Shown here piece after piece: positions 35,741 through 49,957 of a DNA stretch of 64,000 nucleotides (positions are counted from its first letter, which is position 1; every line of letters starts with the position of its first letter). The DNA is from Eimeria necatrix (taxonomy: Eukaryota > Apicomplexa > Conoidasida > Eucoccidiorida > Eimeriidae). The stretch is from the NCBI RefSeq assembly GCF_000499385.1, contig NW_013652802.1, positions 124,001 to 188,000 of the forward strand. Reading direction: 5' to 3'. The notes under the pieces are model-generated. The model was given only the letters and a program-made list of their open reading frames with translations, was not told where the DNA came from and did no database searches. A program made the translations under genes and the position numbers.

Positions 35741-38700
35741 CTACTCATCGCTGTCCGAAACACTTTCTGCTTCGGAAGCTTCTTCAGAAGCATCGCTGTC
35801 TCCGCTTGAATCCGATGAGTCTACGGTGTACTTCTTCGGCGCCTGCGCCGCCGCGCGACGAGGCCTGTTAGACGCGATCGGAGATACCTCCACGCCCAAA
35901 TCTGGACAAAAAATAGCGAAAGATGCACGAGCCTTCCCCACAGATGTGAACCACGTGGAAAACGTACGACGACGACTTACTGCGTCTATAAAAAAACATA
36001 TGAAAATGGAGCCCAGCTAGGTATTCGGCCATGGCTTTGAGAAGCAGCCTGCCGGCAACGATGGACTTATCTTACCGTCGTCTGTGGCAGGGCCAATAGC
36101 GTCATCATTCCTGGATTGCCGCTTTTTTGGAGTTTCTCGAGGCTTTGGCTTCTGCGGTGTTGACTGCGCGGACGTCCTAGGAGTTGAGGACTTCGCTTTT
36201 CTTGCGGACTTCACACAGGAATCCGAATCACCGGAGTCCGCCAGCACCCTGCGTCTTTTGGGCTTCGGCGGCGTTTTGGTCACAGAGTGATCTGTAGTCG
36301 GTTCTGCAGAGGCAGGTAGAGCAGTTGCACCAGGAGCCGGCGCTGGAGGTCCGTTTCTGAGTGAACACGAGACAGAACGCGCAATGAGACTCCGAAGCAA
36401 CTTACTTCATGCAGACAGACGCGACCATTAGCGATCCAATTATGCGAAATTCGGCTTCAGTGGTAGTGATGGATGTTGTACATGCACAAATTCTTCACCG
36501 CTGAAAGAAGATTGCTCACATGGTGTGTGTCGCGCTGGTGGACATGAGCTGAGCCGGCTTTGAAGAATTTGAGGGCTTGGCCGCGCTGCTGCCCGTAGGT
36601 GCAAATATCTCGTCCAGGGTTAGTTGTTTAGTTCTAATGGGAGCGGCCGAAGAAAAAGAATTCCCTCCTCCTAGTCTAAGTCGGTCAAGAAGCGAAAGCG
36701 ACTGAAGTGGAGGTCGAACGGCTGGGGCCTGTGGGGTGTTTTCTTCCTTCTCGGTCGTCGCCTTTGGAGTTTCTTGTGACTGCAACAACGACGCGAATCC
36801 GTGTCCATCTGCAGCTGTCGGTAACGCAGCAGTAGGCCTTGAAGACACCTGTGGCTTCGCTTCGTTCGCTGTCGGAGCGTGCTGAGATCTCGACTGCTTC
36901 CTGGAAGGCCGATCCTCTTCAGAAGAATCGTCTGGAAGGCTCACTTCATCTGAAGACTCATCTGAATCGTCTGAGGAGCTCACACACTCCTCCTCAGAGC
37001 TTGGCTTTGCCTGCATATTTGCATCAACATAACAGCGATGCGACCAGGTTCCTTTGTCCCACGTGGCAGCCAAGTTAAGTCCCGATGTCGAAAGCCTGCA
37101 ACGTATTCAGGATTGGAGCTGGCGAGCAAGGCTGAGGTGAAGTGGCACCTTTTTACGGGCTTTGGATGTCGACTTGGCGCTCCCCACTTTGGGTGCTGCT
37201 TTGGGTACACCTCCTTTCACTGCCTTCGGCTTTCCCTTAAGGGCTGTGAGACCCTTCAGGCCTTTCTTGTTCTCCAAATGCTTGTGAAAAGCAAGGTCCG
37301 CTTCTCTCTGCTTTTGATCAGCAACTTCCTAACAGACACGTAGGTCACAAAGGCATGGACGCGCACGCAAACACTCAGGCTGGCCTGGCTTTGAACATGC
37401 AGGGCATCTATCCAGGGAACGCTGCTGCTGTGCTGGAGCGTATAGTTGCCCCCCACGCATCACCTGCTTCTCAATCGCTTCTAAAAGGGCGTCTAAGTCC
37501 TTCAGCCACAAGGTGCGGATGTCTGTCTGCCGAAGATTCTCAAGCTCAACTTCTTTGTCGCGCAGCTGCCGCTTCAAATCTTCAACCTGCATCCACAGAT
37601 TCGTAGGAAGAACAGAGGAAAAGCAGGTGCTTATGCTTTTGGTGGCTTGTTCATGAACGAAGCAGATGCTGCGCAGGCAAGTTAAGGCGGCAGACTAAAG
37701 GCGTTCTTCCTCCCTCAAGGTGCTTTTCCCCATATTCGGCCAAGCTTGAGAACTGCAAGGTCTGAGCCGCCAACTGCCTCTTGCTGCTGACTGCATCGCG
37801 GGCCTCCTGCTACATACCGAGGTACTTTATTTACTGTTTATTCGCATCTACAGATAGTCATCCTCAGGTACACAACAGACAGGAGAAAACAGGCACAAAG
37901 CTTCGCTGGTGTATTTATGACCGAACACAGCAAGAGTAGTTGTCGCACGAGTCACGATTACTTTCTCGGTTGTTAGACTCCACAGAGGCATCCCAACGAG
38001 ATAGTCAAAGTCCGAGCCTATACACCCGCATGCAGTCGGCACCTCTTCATCGGCACTTTCTCTTTCCTGAGCGCATGCACAGTGTACATGATATATGTAC
38101 ACCCGACGTGGTTTTTGTCCAGATAAATAAGCATGACGGGAAGTAGGCTTCATTAGAGTGTTAGTGGCCAAAGGCAACTGCAGAGTGCAAAAAAATCGCA
38201 TATACAACTCACAGACAAGCCATGCTCTTGGGGGGTCTCGCGTTTGAGGATGCTCTCAATGAGACATGCACATTTCTTCTCCAGTTCCCTCATGGGGTCA
38301 TACCCCTTAAAACAAACCGGACAGTGCCTGGCTCCAAGCACGGGAGTTAAATCGTGAGCTTGGAGCTAAAACAATGCTACAGCTAAAACAATCCTGTATG
38401 CTCGATACTTTGGCTGCATGATATCTGCTACTGCGCTGTGAGTGTGAGAAAATCGAGAACAACGAAAGAGCTATAGTTCCTGTAGAGCTGCTTGCCTTAG
38501 CGAATAGCTCCTCTATTAAAGTTTGGCGCCGCTTGTTGTTCACAACCAATTCTCCGCAAAGGACTGAAGTGATGAAGCGGACTCTGTTGTGTAGAATAGA
38601 TCTTTCTTTCTCCGACACTGCGATGAGATAAGCTTTCCGCTTCTGCGGCATCGCGCACATCATTCAACAGTCCAATCATAAGAACATCACAGCCTTTTTT

Positions 38701-41700
38701 CTATTGCAGAGGCCTATAAATATAAGTTGCCACGTTTCCTGCCTAGTTGAGCCAGGGCTAAAGTATTGCGTAGTGGCGACTGACGCTAGGGTCCATTCAG
38801 CCTAATGCTAAGTATGAAAAGATGCTCGTCCGTCAAGGGTATGATGATTGTGATTCTTTGGAGGAAAGAAAGGGTGCGGATGACTTACCTCATAGAACGC
38901 CAAGCGAATGGAAGCAAAGTCCTTCATGATTTCAAGTTCGTCAGCGTATTTTTGAACCTTCCCCTCAGCATTGAAAAGGTGATAGTTTTGGGTACTTAAG
39001 GAAGATTTGAGACGAAACATTTTCACAAGGCCCTCATGATCGGCCCCCTCAAGGCGCTCTGAAGCGATAGCAAAACATCTAAATGCATAACCAATCAAAA
39101 GCTAGCACCTCAGACAGTCCGTCAAATTGTGCGACTTTGCTTCGTATGGATGGTGAGGACGAAACTGAGCTGTTGCGCAACGCCTGCGACAAGCCCTTCT
39201 TTTCACCTGCCGAAAGCTTAACAACAAACTTAATGTCTTCATGACTGCTGCTGTCCCTGTAGTCGAAAATCCAAGGATCCTTCTTGTCGGGTGCTGGCAG
39301 CTGCTCTTCAATCCATTCTTTGTAATCCTGCAGTCGAATCCGAAAAGCACCTGCACTCCAGCTGCAATATCGAGCCTTGCTGTAGTAAAGCTTAGGAATC
39401 AGCAGACCCTTCTTTTAGGATGCCGTGTAAATGCTTTTTTCTTCAACTTCTGGTGAGTGTAGAGTTAATATCTACCGGAGCGTACCTGCGTCCAGCGCTT
39501 GATGGGTAATTCGCTTATCTCTATGACATCTTCCCCCTTCTTTTCAATAAGGCCAATGGTCTCGAATGCAGTTTTGGTCGCGTTTTCTTCAATTATGCCC
39601 TTAAACCCCCTATACCATGGCTTCATCCGAACCATCTCCTCTCCCGCGATGAATCTTCATGAACAAGCAGCAGAAGAAAATGCGCTTACCGCATGGATCT
39701 ACGACCGTTTCAAAGGCACAGCATCCAGCCTCACAAAAGTTTGTGGAAGGTGAACATATGTGTTCCATTTAACGTTTTTTCCACGTGGCATGTTGCGTTG
39801 TGGTGAGGAATGCTGACCTTTTCAAGTTAGAGATAATGTCTTTTGGGTTATAGTTGGGGATGAAGGAAGACCACCCTGTTCCGATGCCTTCGCTTCCATT
39901 GACAAGCACAGTTGGAATGACAGGGACATAATACTTGGGCTCAATCTTTTGACCCTCTTCATAAAGGTATTCCAGCAGTGGGTCGTCCGCCTCAGGAAAG
40001 ACTAGACGAGTGTACGGCGCGAGCTTGGTGAAGATGTAGCGCGGTGCAGACGCATCTTTCCCTCCTTCTTTCCTCGAGCCGAATTGTCCAACAGGCTCAA
40101 GGAAATTCAGGTTGTTGCTGCCCACAAACCGCTGCGCCATGGTTATGATAGTTTGTTGCAGGGACTGTTCTCCGTGGTGGTAAGCACTCTGTTCGGCTAC
40201 GTAACCTGACAACTGAGCGACCTTCAATTCAGCCTTCGTATTTTTCTTGAAAACTGCAAACAGCACTTTGCGCTGCCCAACTTTCCAGCCATCCACAAGT
40301 TGAGGGATAGAACGCTCATTGTCGTATCGGGAGAATTGAACAAGTTCCTTGTTTACGAAGTCGGAGAAAGTCAATTCCCTCATTGAATGGTCAACAAAGG
40401 TGCCCTCACGATAACCCTGCAGCCAACGCTTTCTATCTTCTGCACGTTTCTTGCTGAAGGCCATATCGATCAGCTCCCCATCTCCGGTGCCTGCAAACAG
40501 AAGTGAAAACACAGAATGAGCCACGCACATAGAGAAGTGTTAAATCAGCACTGGTTACTGACCATACAGACAGCCCCCGTGCGACTTTGGGGAGCATGAG
40601 ATAGCTTTGACATGAGAAAGGCGCTGAGTACAAAAAATCTCAAACAGAAGCCTGTGCGCAATGTCTTGCCTGTCCATCGGAATCTGATTCGATGCTTATC
40701 CAGTGCCTGGAAGTAGTCCTTAAATTCTCTGTCGGTGGAAGTACCCAGCCCCTGCAGCCGTTCAACACGATTGAATGCCCAGCTTATGCAGATACTGACT
40801 GGACTAGTCGTATTGTACCATGCCTAGTCTGTGTATACTTTTTTGACCATCTGTGCCTTTGTCAGACACGACAGACTTTATAATACTTTATCTTCCAACC
40901 GGTGAGGTTCCCGGCCTGTTTCCTCCACATGTCATATTCAACGAGGGTGAAAAATGCCTTTTCGACCGACCCCTTCGATACCTGCATTGGGAACAGTTTG
41001 AACAAGTTCCTAGGTTACTTCATGGATGAACAAAAACGTGATGCTTGCGTGCATTTTGTGCAAGTGCCGCTGTCAGGATCTGTACTACGGTTTCACCTTG
41101 ACAATGGGTGTGACAAACTCGGTGAGAAAATGGTTGCACTGTAGCAGCTGGGGCCAGTAGTGGTGGAGCATGTTGATGAGAAGCCCCTTTATGTGCGACC
41201 CGTCATAGTCCTGTAGGCACACTGCGCAGGAAAAGCACATGGACGCCTTAGACCCCGCTGGCTCCCCGCTATCGCTCAGTTAGCCAAACCTTGCATGAAT
41301 AATGTGTCTGAATCAAACCTCGCAAAGACATAAAGCTCTGCATCCAATTCAGAGCACAATGCAAGACTTACCTGGTCTGTCATGATCATGAGGGATCCAT
41401 AACGCAAGCCCCGCGCGTCCTGCAACTTATCGTTAATCTGCAGTCCAAGAATTCTGAGGATGTTCTGTATTTCTCGATTCTCCTTTAGCTGCTTGAATGA
41501 TGCTTCGCGCACATTTAGCAGCTTCCCCTGAAGGAACTCACCAGGCCAAATCGTTCTGCCTTTGCCTTTCCGAAAACAAATTACGGAGGGATTCTAGAGA
41601 CTGAAGTGTAATGCAGGTTAAATATACCATCATGCATAGTACTCGCAGTGGGAATATGAATCACTTAGTGCGCATTCTCCCCTCAAAATGCAAATCTTGA

Positions 41701-44700
41701 TGCGATGCGAAAGGGACAGACATAAGACCTCAAGGGCTCTGTAATCGTGAAACTTACCCGAAGCGGAAACACGCCATATTTATCTCTGCCAACGACAGAA
41801 AGGCCCGCAAGACAAGACGTTTTGGCGCTGTCACCCTCTGTGAGGATCAACGTGCACTCCTGGGCATAGCGGCCCCCTGCGTCACCAATTGGCACTGCGG
41901 CTGCCTAGCATGATGCAGCGTCATCGGCTGGCTCCGGTGCGCTGTGCACGACATCAAAGAAGCGCGTAAGTCGGTACCCCTGTACTGTTGACGCAAGTGG
42001 AGCATTCTAAATGCCCACGGTACACACCAGTGGCTGCGCCAAGGCTATAATGGAACACGTGCACAACTTCTTGCACAGGCCAATGCGCCAACAGTGCTCA
42101 GTCGTGCGAGCTTAGCTGTGAGCGGTCACGAAAATTTTTTTTTGCGTAGGGGATGCAACGCATGAAGCGACACATAGTTAGTGCCCACCCGCCTCGTTAG
42201 CGTCCTCAAGTTTGGAAATGCCCGTGAGACGTTCTCTGCCTTTTGTCTTTCCCACAGACATCTGACGCCTCAGTTCAACCTAATCAAGATATTCATGCAT
42301 CTCTCTAGATAGTCAAGCGTACAGCTCAAGCATACTCCAACGAGTTTCGTCGATTATATACGCACTGTTGACTAGCATTGAAACCCGCAAAAAAATAAAA
42401 CCACAGGGGGTCTCATCGCTTAGGTGAGCTGTACCTGTGCCTTTGTCTGTGCCCACAAGAGAACCCCTTCTAAGATAGGAGATTTAGCGACAGCGTTTAT
42501 TGTCCGCTCCGACAAATTACACTTGCTCCCAAAGCGAGAAACAGTCGTGGTTAGCGTCTCCTTTGTTTGCGAGTCGAAAGCCGGGTTCTCGATAAGACAT
42601 TTGACAAATACCCAAAGGTGCTGCCTGAGTCACGAAAATCAGACGGGCTAGCCATGTACCGTTTCAACACATTATCTATATTCACATGTTCTTACGCGTT
42701 AACGCCTAGTGGCATCCTGCTATCATTAGATGAGCAAGCTGAAAGACGTTGTTCTATCATGGTCCCCGGCGCCGCGGCGTGGTACCGACCTCACGTGCGC
42801 GGCCTTGATCTCCATCCCTCCTTTATTTTTGGCATTCGCCTTCTTAACTAAGGCCGCCAAGAGCGGCTCTATGACGTGATTTACATGGTGGCCCCCCTTT
42901 GGCGTGCAAATACTGTTGACAAATGACACCTGAGAAAACGCGCTGCCGTCTGCGTACAATATAGCGAAGTGAGCCACAGCATCAGGAACACTGGAAACGC
43001 ATGTCTTTCAGTCTGGGTATCCACAGGATACATGTGATCAGTTACTACTGCGCTGCCTGTTCAGCTCTTTTCCATTTCTGCCCAGGCCTTCAGGCTGCTT
43101 GTGCTTGAACATCTCTAATAAACGTGTTTACACGCGACCGACCCGTCTGGCTAATAACGACTTCCCATCTATGCATTTTTTCGTGAATTTTAATTGTCTG
43201 CCTTTCAGGCGGCCTTTCGTTCTCCTTGTCCTCATCCTGGGCAGTCTCTGTGCCATCCTCTGTCCCTTCTCCCGTGGAATCGCTACTTTCACCGTCACTG
43301 CCTTTCTTTTTTCTCTTCTTTCGTCCTCCACCTTTGCTTTTGCTCCCCCTCTTTCTTGATGGGCTTTCCCCAAGGTACAGGTCAACGTATTCTACGAAGT
43401 TGCGTACTGGCAAACGCATGCCATTCCAGTAAACAGCAGTCCCTGCAGTGCCAGCCAGATCGTAGCACCTTTTTCGTAGCAAAGATATCAAATCCTCATC
43501 AAGCCTGCGACGAAGATACAACAGACAGACGACTCGGCAACCATTTGCGTGTGCGCTTGGGCAGCAGATTTGCAGGTATTGGAAAATGAAGCCTCGGCAT
43601 GCAACAGAGAGCATCCTTCTTACGTCGTCATCCCAAAACGGCGAAGGTCAGGTTTGAATTTAACGGCCACGTAGTCGCCCGCCCCGTTAAATGGCGAAAT
43701 GACCGGAGGATCTTGTTTGCTCATATTGTCGGTCCACACAACCTTAATCTTTCTGAAAATAGGGGAACCCCGAAACACAACAATCTGAGGGCCAGATGCA
43801 GACGGCAAGTGCTACATGCGATATCAAGCATGGACAATGCGACAAAGAGACGGCAGAAGCATGTGGAGAAGCAGAGGGATTGATCGAACGAAGCGAGGAG
43901 CAAAAAAACAGCTGAGCTCGACGGCACCAAACCGAAGCATAGCGAAAAAATGAAGAAAATACTGGCTAAGAGGATGCCGTGTCATGGACAGCGAGGGAAG
44001 AGGCACACAATTACACTTCCGTCACTACAGCCAGGGAAAAGTTAAGAGCGAAACCCTGGAACTGCCAAACCACTAGGAGGTCTATGAAGCCAAAGGCAAG
44101 GGCAGACAGAGGCGAAAAGGCACACAGAGATATCCAGAAAAAATACAACCAAGCAAACGCGGCTTGGGGGGACAGAGTGCATAAGGCAGGACGGACACTT
44201 GGTGGTGAAAACATTGCGACAAAAGAAAAGAATCAAGCGAGATTGGCTCACTTGTTTCTCTTGCTGTCTGCGCATTCGACTTCAAAATATGTAGAAAATA
44301 TATTCGTCAACTTGGCGCCAAAGCCATTACGGCCTCCCGTCACTCTGGCCTCTGTGTCGTCGTAGTTGTCACTAGTGAGCAACTGACCGAAGATCAGCTC
44401 CGCAACGTACACCTTGTGTTCTTTGTGAATTGCGACGGGAATACCTAAACGCGCCACACGCCTTCCGTGCCAGAGGCTTTTTGGGGGCGCCACTGGAGAT
44501 GCAGAGCGTCCACTATAGGAAACGACGGGAAGCAAGCGGCAGGCAGAACCGACGAGGCAAGCGGGTTTTTGGACGAGTGCTTAGCTTTATTTCGTCGAGC
44601 CAGAAAGCCATGTTGAATCATGCAGAACAAAATAAACAACGCCAACATTTTACAGGGGAGGAAACAGAGGCAAAGACAAACCGTCTCCGTCGTTCCATAC

Positions 44701-45512
44701 ACGGATAGTTCCCTCGACCTGGTTGACATTGACTTTGATAGCCGTCATTTTCGCCCTTGGCGCCGCACCGCCTTCCGTTTCTCTCGCCTTCACATCTGCT
44801 GCATTAACTAATATCTCGTCAACTATTTTGTAGAGCCCCGGAGCAAATGATATGACCCGTTGCTGCATTCGCTGCTCCCCTTCAGGCATCACCCATAGCT
44901 GTTGGGAACTTATCTCCGTACTGCCGATGTACGAGTCCGGACGCAATAGAATGTGTTCCAGTTGCGACTTCTTCTGGTACCTCTGAGCCATTATGAAAGG
45001 AAACAAAAGTGGCTTTTAAGGCATTCGGAACGAAGAATGAGGTGTACAGCAAAAACTGAAGTAGAGCGAGGGACGGGATTCTTGACTACCGCCTATCCTT
45101 CCTTCCTCAACAAGCATATTGCGCTCAGTATTTAGTGAGAGCATGTAAAATATTTCACGTAGCGCATGAGTATATGTGCCTCAAAGACGAAACTACGGGG
45201 TCAAAAACAAACGAACAGACGAAATGCAGGCATACATGCGTATGGATCGCCATCCTAAAGCTACAGTTTGTGCTTATCGCTGCGCTGTTCTCTATGTGTA
45301 GCTAGAGGAGGTAAATAGAAGCAAACCGACGTGAAAGTTCCATTTGATTCACCCTCTCGATTATTCAGCTTATGCGGACACGTTTTCGATACCTCTTCAA
45401 TTGTCTTTTTCGCCCTTTTAGCGCCGCCCCCGCTCCTACAAGTAGGCCCTGATTCTGCTTCTTCATCGCTGGAGCTTATCTCGTGCGCATCTTCGGTGTC
45501 AGACGAGCTCAT
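35741..45512 (-). CDS. TOP2: DNA topoisomerase II, about 25 exons
   Basis: A complete eukaryotic topoisomerase II, which passes one duplex through a double-strand break in another using ATP. Exon 1 is 45512-45393 (40 residues, MSSSDTEDAHEI), then 44982-44682 (RYQKKSQLEHILLRPDSYIGS, EILVNAAD), 44444-44252 (VTGGRNGFGAKL), 43752-43624, 43504-43139 (with a Lys/Glu insert), 42990-42800 (QVSFVNSICTPKGG), 42633-42424, 42279-42190, 41900-41757 (TOPRIM EGDSAK), 41540-41376, 41213-41098 (DYDGSHIKGLLIN), 40976-40880, 40746-40671 and 40490-39818. The last holds catalytic Tyr in ASAPRYIFT and the GIGTGWS loop. Further exons run at about 39660, 39327, 39058, 38650, 38316, 38078, 37590, 37330, 37016, 36357 and 35908-35741. 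The C-terminus is acidic, Ser/Asp/Glu-rich, with ITKQLTLDEIF-like and Lys-rich blocks, ending SESVSDSDE. Two introns use GC donors. Most joins after exon 5 are approximate by a few bases. Confidence 0.95.
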
Positions 45513-48500
45513 TTTGCAGACACAATTGCTGCTACAGTCGTTTCCGCTTTTGTTGCTTTTCTTGCTGTGCCAGTTGCTGTTGCTGCCGCTGCTGTTGTTG
45601 TTGCTGTCGCTGATGACTCCGGTATTGATGAGGATGCTGTTGAAGCTGCAACTATCTTTGGGTCTGCTGCAGTCGATCCAGGGGGCCGTGGTGATCACAA
45701 TGTCTTCTCCTTTTCGTGCTCAAGACAGAGGCAACAGCCAAGGCAGAACCGTCCCTGGTAGCAAGGGATACGGTCTGTGACAATTTAAGGTTGTCCCTAG
45801 TGAACCCTGTTGGGCTTTCAGTCTACGCAAGGGAACGGGGGGGTTGAGTGTGTTTGTAAAGCAACCCCACTAGAACAGTCAGACAGACTGAGGGCCCCCC
45901 CGATGGACCGTCTCTGCGGCCCGATTTCGTAGCCAAAAATCCAGCTTGCTTTACTGGTGGAAATATGAAAAGCAAAACAATGAAGCCGGAGCTGGGCACC
46001 ACGATCGGGCAATTACTGCAGGCCCGAACTGCAGCCCCAAACAGCCTCTTCCGTCTACAATAACCCTATTTGCAGTGGAAGCTAGCAGGCCCTAATTTCA
46101 TAATTGTAGTGAGTCTAAATTTGCGTTTCGATGAGTCTAAACCGAAACCAGAGGCAGTAAAGTTAGAGTTACGGCGGTCGTGGGAGGGATACTCAGGGGG
46201 AAAGCATGTGCTGTTCTGCTCCTCGTAGATTCCTAGATTTGCCTTGTGCTGCGTTGGATATGGACGTGAGACGCCGCTGGAACTATGGAGCTATTACCAA
46301 TGTATAAATGGGATTGTTTAAGAAGATATCAAGGTTTCAATTTGCGACTTGTGGACGTCGCAACGAGACGTTGCACGAGAGCCCGTTGAAGTAATGGATC
46401 TCGGGCACTCCTTGGAAGTTTCTGCGAGGATGCTGCACCGTCTGTTCGAATTCTGCAAAAAAGCAGGCATTACGTGCCAAATTAGTTTTTGGGGGGGAAA
46501 ATTGTAGGGAGAGAAATCGAGAATTCTTAATTGCTGCTCGCGAAGCAGCGTGCAGCAATGTGCTTAGCTTGAGGGTAGCACAACCTGTATACCACAATTA
46601 GTACCCGTCAAGCGGTCCGCGCCATCCCAGTCAAACGAGCCACGCAGCAGAACGTCAAAATGTGCTTGCTTGCCATGACAAATTAGGCAGCGTAATCACC
46701 TGCAATCAACCTTTGTGTCGGACACAAATAACGTCAGCTGCGAGCAGACTAGGTAGCTCTATACGCAATCAAGTCACAGAGACTGATGAAGCGGCACTTC
46801 CTAGTACATGAATTTAAATTGTGTGTGTTCTATCGTTCTGCACTACTACTATGGGTGAAACTGCGCTCTGCAGCTACGGCCCGCATTGCGGAGTGATGAT
46901 ACTAAAGAGTTGCAAAATTGACTAAAAGAAAAAAGCAAGAGACTACCATTTTTCACGGACTGGGCAGTCATTTTGGGTTGCAAAGGCAGGAGTTTGAGCC
47001 TTGGCTGCACATGAAGACCATGCCAGGCAAATTAATGGGCCATACTGTGCGTAGGGAAATGCCCAGGCTGGTAGCATCCAATGAAGCGACTCTGCTAGTG
47101 TGTGTTTCCGTCTATATTATAGCAGAAGATGAGCCTGGAAGAGGTTTAATGCCCATGTGGCCCTCCATGAGGCCCGCCTACAAGTGTGTCGGCTGATGGT
47201 GTGCGCAGTGCTGCAATGCAGGGGAAAGCCACTTCAATTCAGCCGTGCAGACGTTTAATGCTTCCCTAGGTTTGACATTCATTTCTCAACATTGTATCTA
47301 GATGTAGACGGTCACTATGATGCATTTGACGGATAGGCAGCAACACCTTGCTGCAGGTTGGGATTCTCCCGACGAACTGAGCGCTCTCTGTTTTCAACTT
47401 CTTTGGGAAGAAAGCGGGCGCAGTTTACCTTTCAAGAACATCCTGCTCTGCCAATGCCAGTTTAGGTACAAGAGCTCTTAAGTCAGTTGAATTCATGGTT
47501 ATCTCGGGGGTTCCACAGTTGTCCCTGCTTTTCCGTAACGTGGAGAGCCTTTCACAGAACCAGGATTGGCTCCGTTTTTGATTTCGTATCACCGTTTCCA
47601 GGTTCTGGAACTGGTCTGTGCTCAGTTTTTCTTCGTTACACAGTCGCCTACAGCATGCTGCAGCACGAGGATCCGGTTCAACTGCTGTGCGTTTGGCGTC
47701 CGTGAGCACACGGCAGCAGCGGGCCTTAACTACTGGCTCCACCTCTACTGCATTGGCGCTGCTAATACGGACGGCCCCGATGTAGCTAAAAAGGCAATGA
47801 GCAGCCAAGTTCACTGCAAATCTCAGGGGGCTGGCATGGCACCCACAACGGAAAACAAGTGGAAGAGTAATCCTGTACGTATCGGACTTTTGTGACCTAT
47901 TTGCTCACGGGGAGCTATTATCCCTCAAGTAGCTGATATTTTTGCTTGAGCTTAATTAACATGAGAACACTTTTCTTGCTCTGACTGGATGCAGGCCGGT
48001 GACGTATCTTCCTTGGCAGGAGGCATCATTTGTGTGGAAAACGATGGTGGGCGATTGTGGCCACGAACACCCTGACAAACGGCTGAATAAAATTGTCATG
48101 CAGGATGTACGTCAATGCGTTGAAACCATCGTGAGGAGCTATCTGCAAGGGATCGTGAGGAACGCCACACGCGAGTGTAGCTTTTGAAGGGAGAAACATA
48201 GCATGCCCAGCCCGGCAGTGCTCAAAGGATACGCGGGCCTGTGAACACTGTCACCAGGCAGTGTGACAGTATACGTGGCTGTGCCGTACCTGCCAAAACG
48301 CGGATAACAGGCTACCGAAATCCGAGTCACTTCTGGAAAACGTTGGGAGAGAGGCGAGGAATCGAGCTTTGGAACCACAGGCGATCTTTGGCACCGCAGG
48401 GAGGCAAACAGGAAATCAACGTTCTGGAAACCAGACGCATCATACAGGAAATAAGTGGGCACCAGCAACAGCGCTTCACCGTATAGAAGCATCCACTAGC

Positions 48501-49957
48501 TGGGAGAATCGGCTCGAACACGATAGAAAAGGGGCAGAGGGGAGGGAACCAGATACCAACAAGAGCCTCCAGCCATGGAGATACGGGTACAATAAAAATA
48601 TTCGGAAGAATATTAGAGTAACTAATGGATCAGAACAGGCGAAAGAAGACTCCAGTCAGCTCAACTTTCTTGGGAAGGCACGTACCGGTGAGTCCCTATC
48701 CTCACCATTCTGGTGCTGTTTAGGAAAAATGGGGAACCGTCCGGCGCTACAGTTTCTCTAAAAGTTTGCCCACCTCATATTAACTTGCCGACAGCCACTG
48801 TTAGTGTCTCTTGAATTGTAAAGCTTGAGTTCATTGTGTGAACTTACCCTCGCAGCAACGCTACGTGAACACTGCCTAGCCCTCTCACAGGGCAAGATAC
48901 TCCACAATGCCTTGCCAATTTAGTTTGGTGTCCTCTCGGCAACCCCACGTCACAAAGTATTATTGGTCCATAGCTTTGTGGTTAGTCTACGCCCACCACA
49001 TGCCACCGCCGCACTTGACTCTACTGGCCGTATCACATTATGTACGGGTGTCCAGGCCATATTGTGGATAAAAGAAGTCCCAAAGAATGGTTTTCTTAAT
49101 CAGTGCCGCACAGATATTACACTGTATACTGAATTGCAAGCCTTCCAGCGCTCCACTAGGAAACAGGTACGCCGACAACCGCTTGCAGTAAATCATAATT
49201 GATGGGAACCAAACGCTCATGCAGTATTCTGTTGGAAGAATGAAAAGAATTCACAAAACTTTCGAAAGCAAGCAATCCACGGCAGGTGTCGCAGGACCTA
49301 AGCCCTTCCAATGTGCAGTAACGCAGCCCGGTTGGAGATGGTTGCGCTGTGTCACATGCTGACGAACTACATCACCAAATCCTGTTTCATTTTAGATCAA
49401 CAGGCCTGTCGCTTAAGAGTAACTGAACAGATAGGCTCCTACGGGAAAGTATCGGCATCCAGAAACGCTGCGCAAAGTAGGTGCGGGCTGGGGCCCCCCA
49501 CGAGAGATCGTGCGCAATGGTGGTTTGGTGGATCTATCTTTGTGACTCGAAGTTTCAGGCAGAGTTTGCTACAGCACAGGAGCTGCAATATTTGTGTTTG
49601 TCTCTTAAACTGTCAAGTTAACCAACGTGGCTCTGGTTTGAAGGAGAGACAAGGGCCTCATGGAACCGCCACGCTCTTTGCTGTTTCTCGTTGGGGCCCT
49701 TTAGGGTGGAGGACCCCAACTTTCATGAGGGCTTCTTTGACACCTTCAGCTCCTTTGTTCAAGCCATATTTGTAGCAGGCCTCTTCCCAGTTCCACGCAT
49801 GTTCTCGTGAGGCCCGAGTGCTCTTCTTGAAGTTGCTTCTGGGTCCGAAGGCAGGCCCTTCGCCAATAGCGAGTCTTTTCTCGGTTTTGGATGTCGGAAA
49901 GAAGTTACTAATTCCAGATTCAATTCTTGAGCATCGTAGAAAAGACTTCAGCAAGAA
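45513..49957. other. intergenic, possible weak exons only
   Basis: Apart from the topoisomerase 5' flank with Ser/Asn triplets (45540-45700) I see little. Two minus-strand segments look exon-like. One is 47700-47430, ending at a good donor (GAAAG|GTAAAC). The other is 46453-46337, after a good acceptor (GCTTTTTTGCAG). Their phases do not join directly, and neither shows a known domain. Confidence 0.35.

Noticed and set aside
37700..37810. Extra topoisomerase II exon (EARDAVSSKRQ...)
   Set aside because: Family sequence joins PLWSLTTEK directly to VEDLKRQLRDKE without it.
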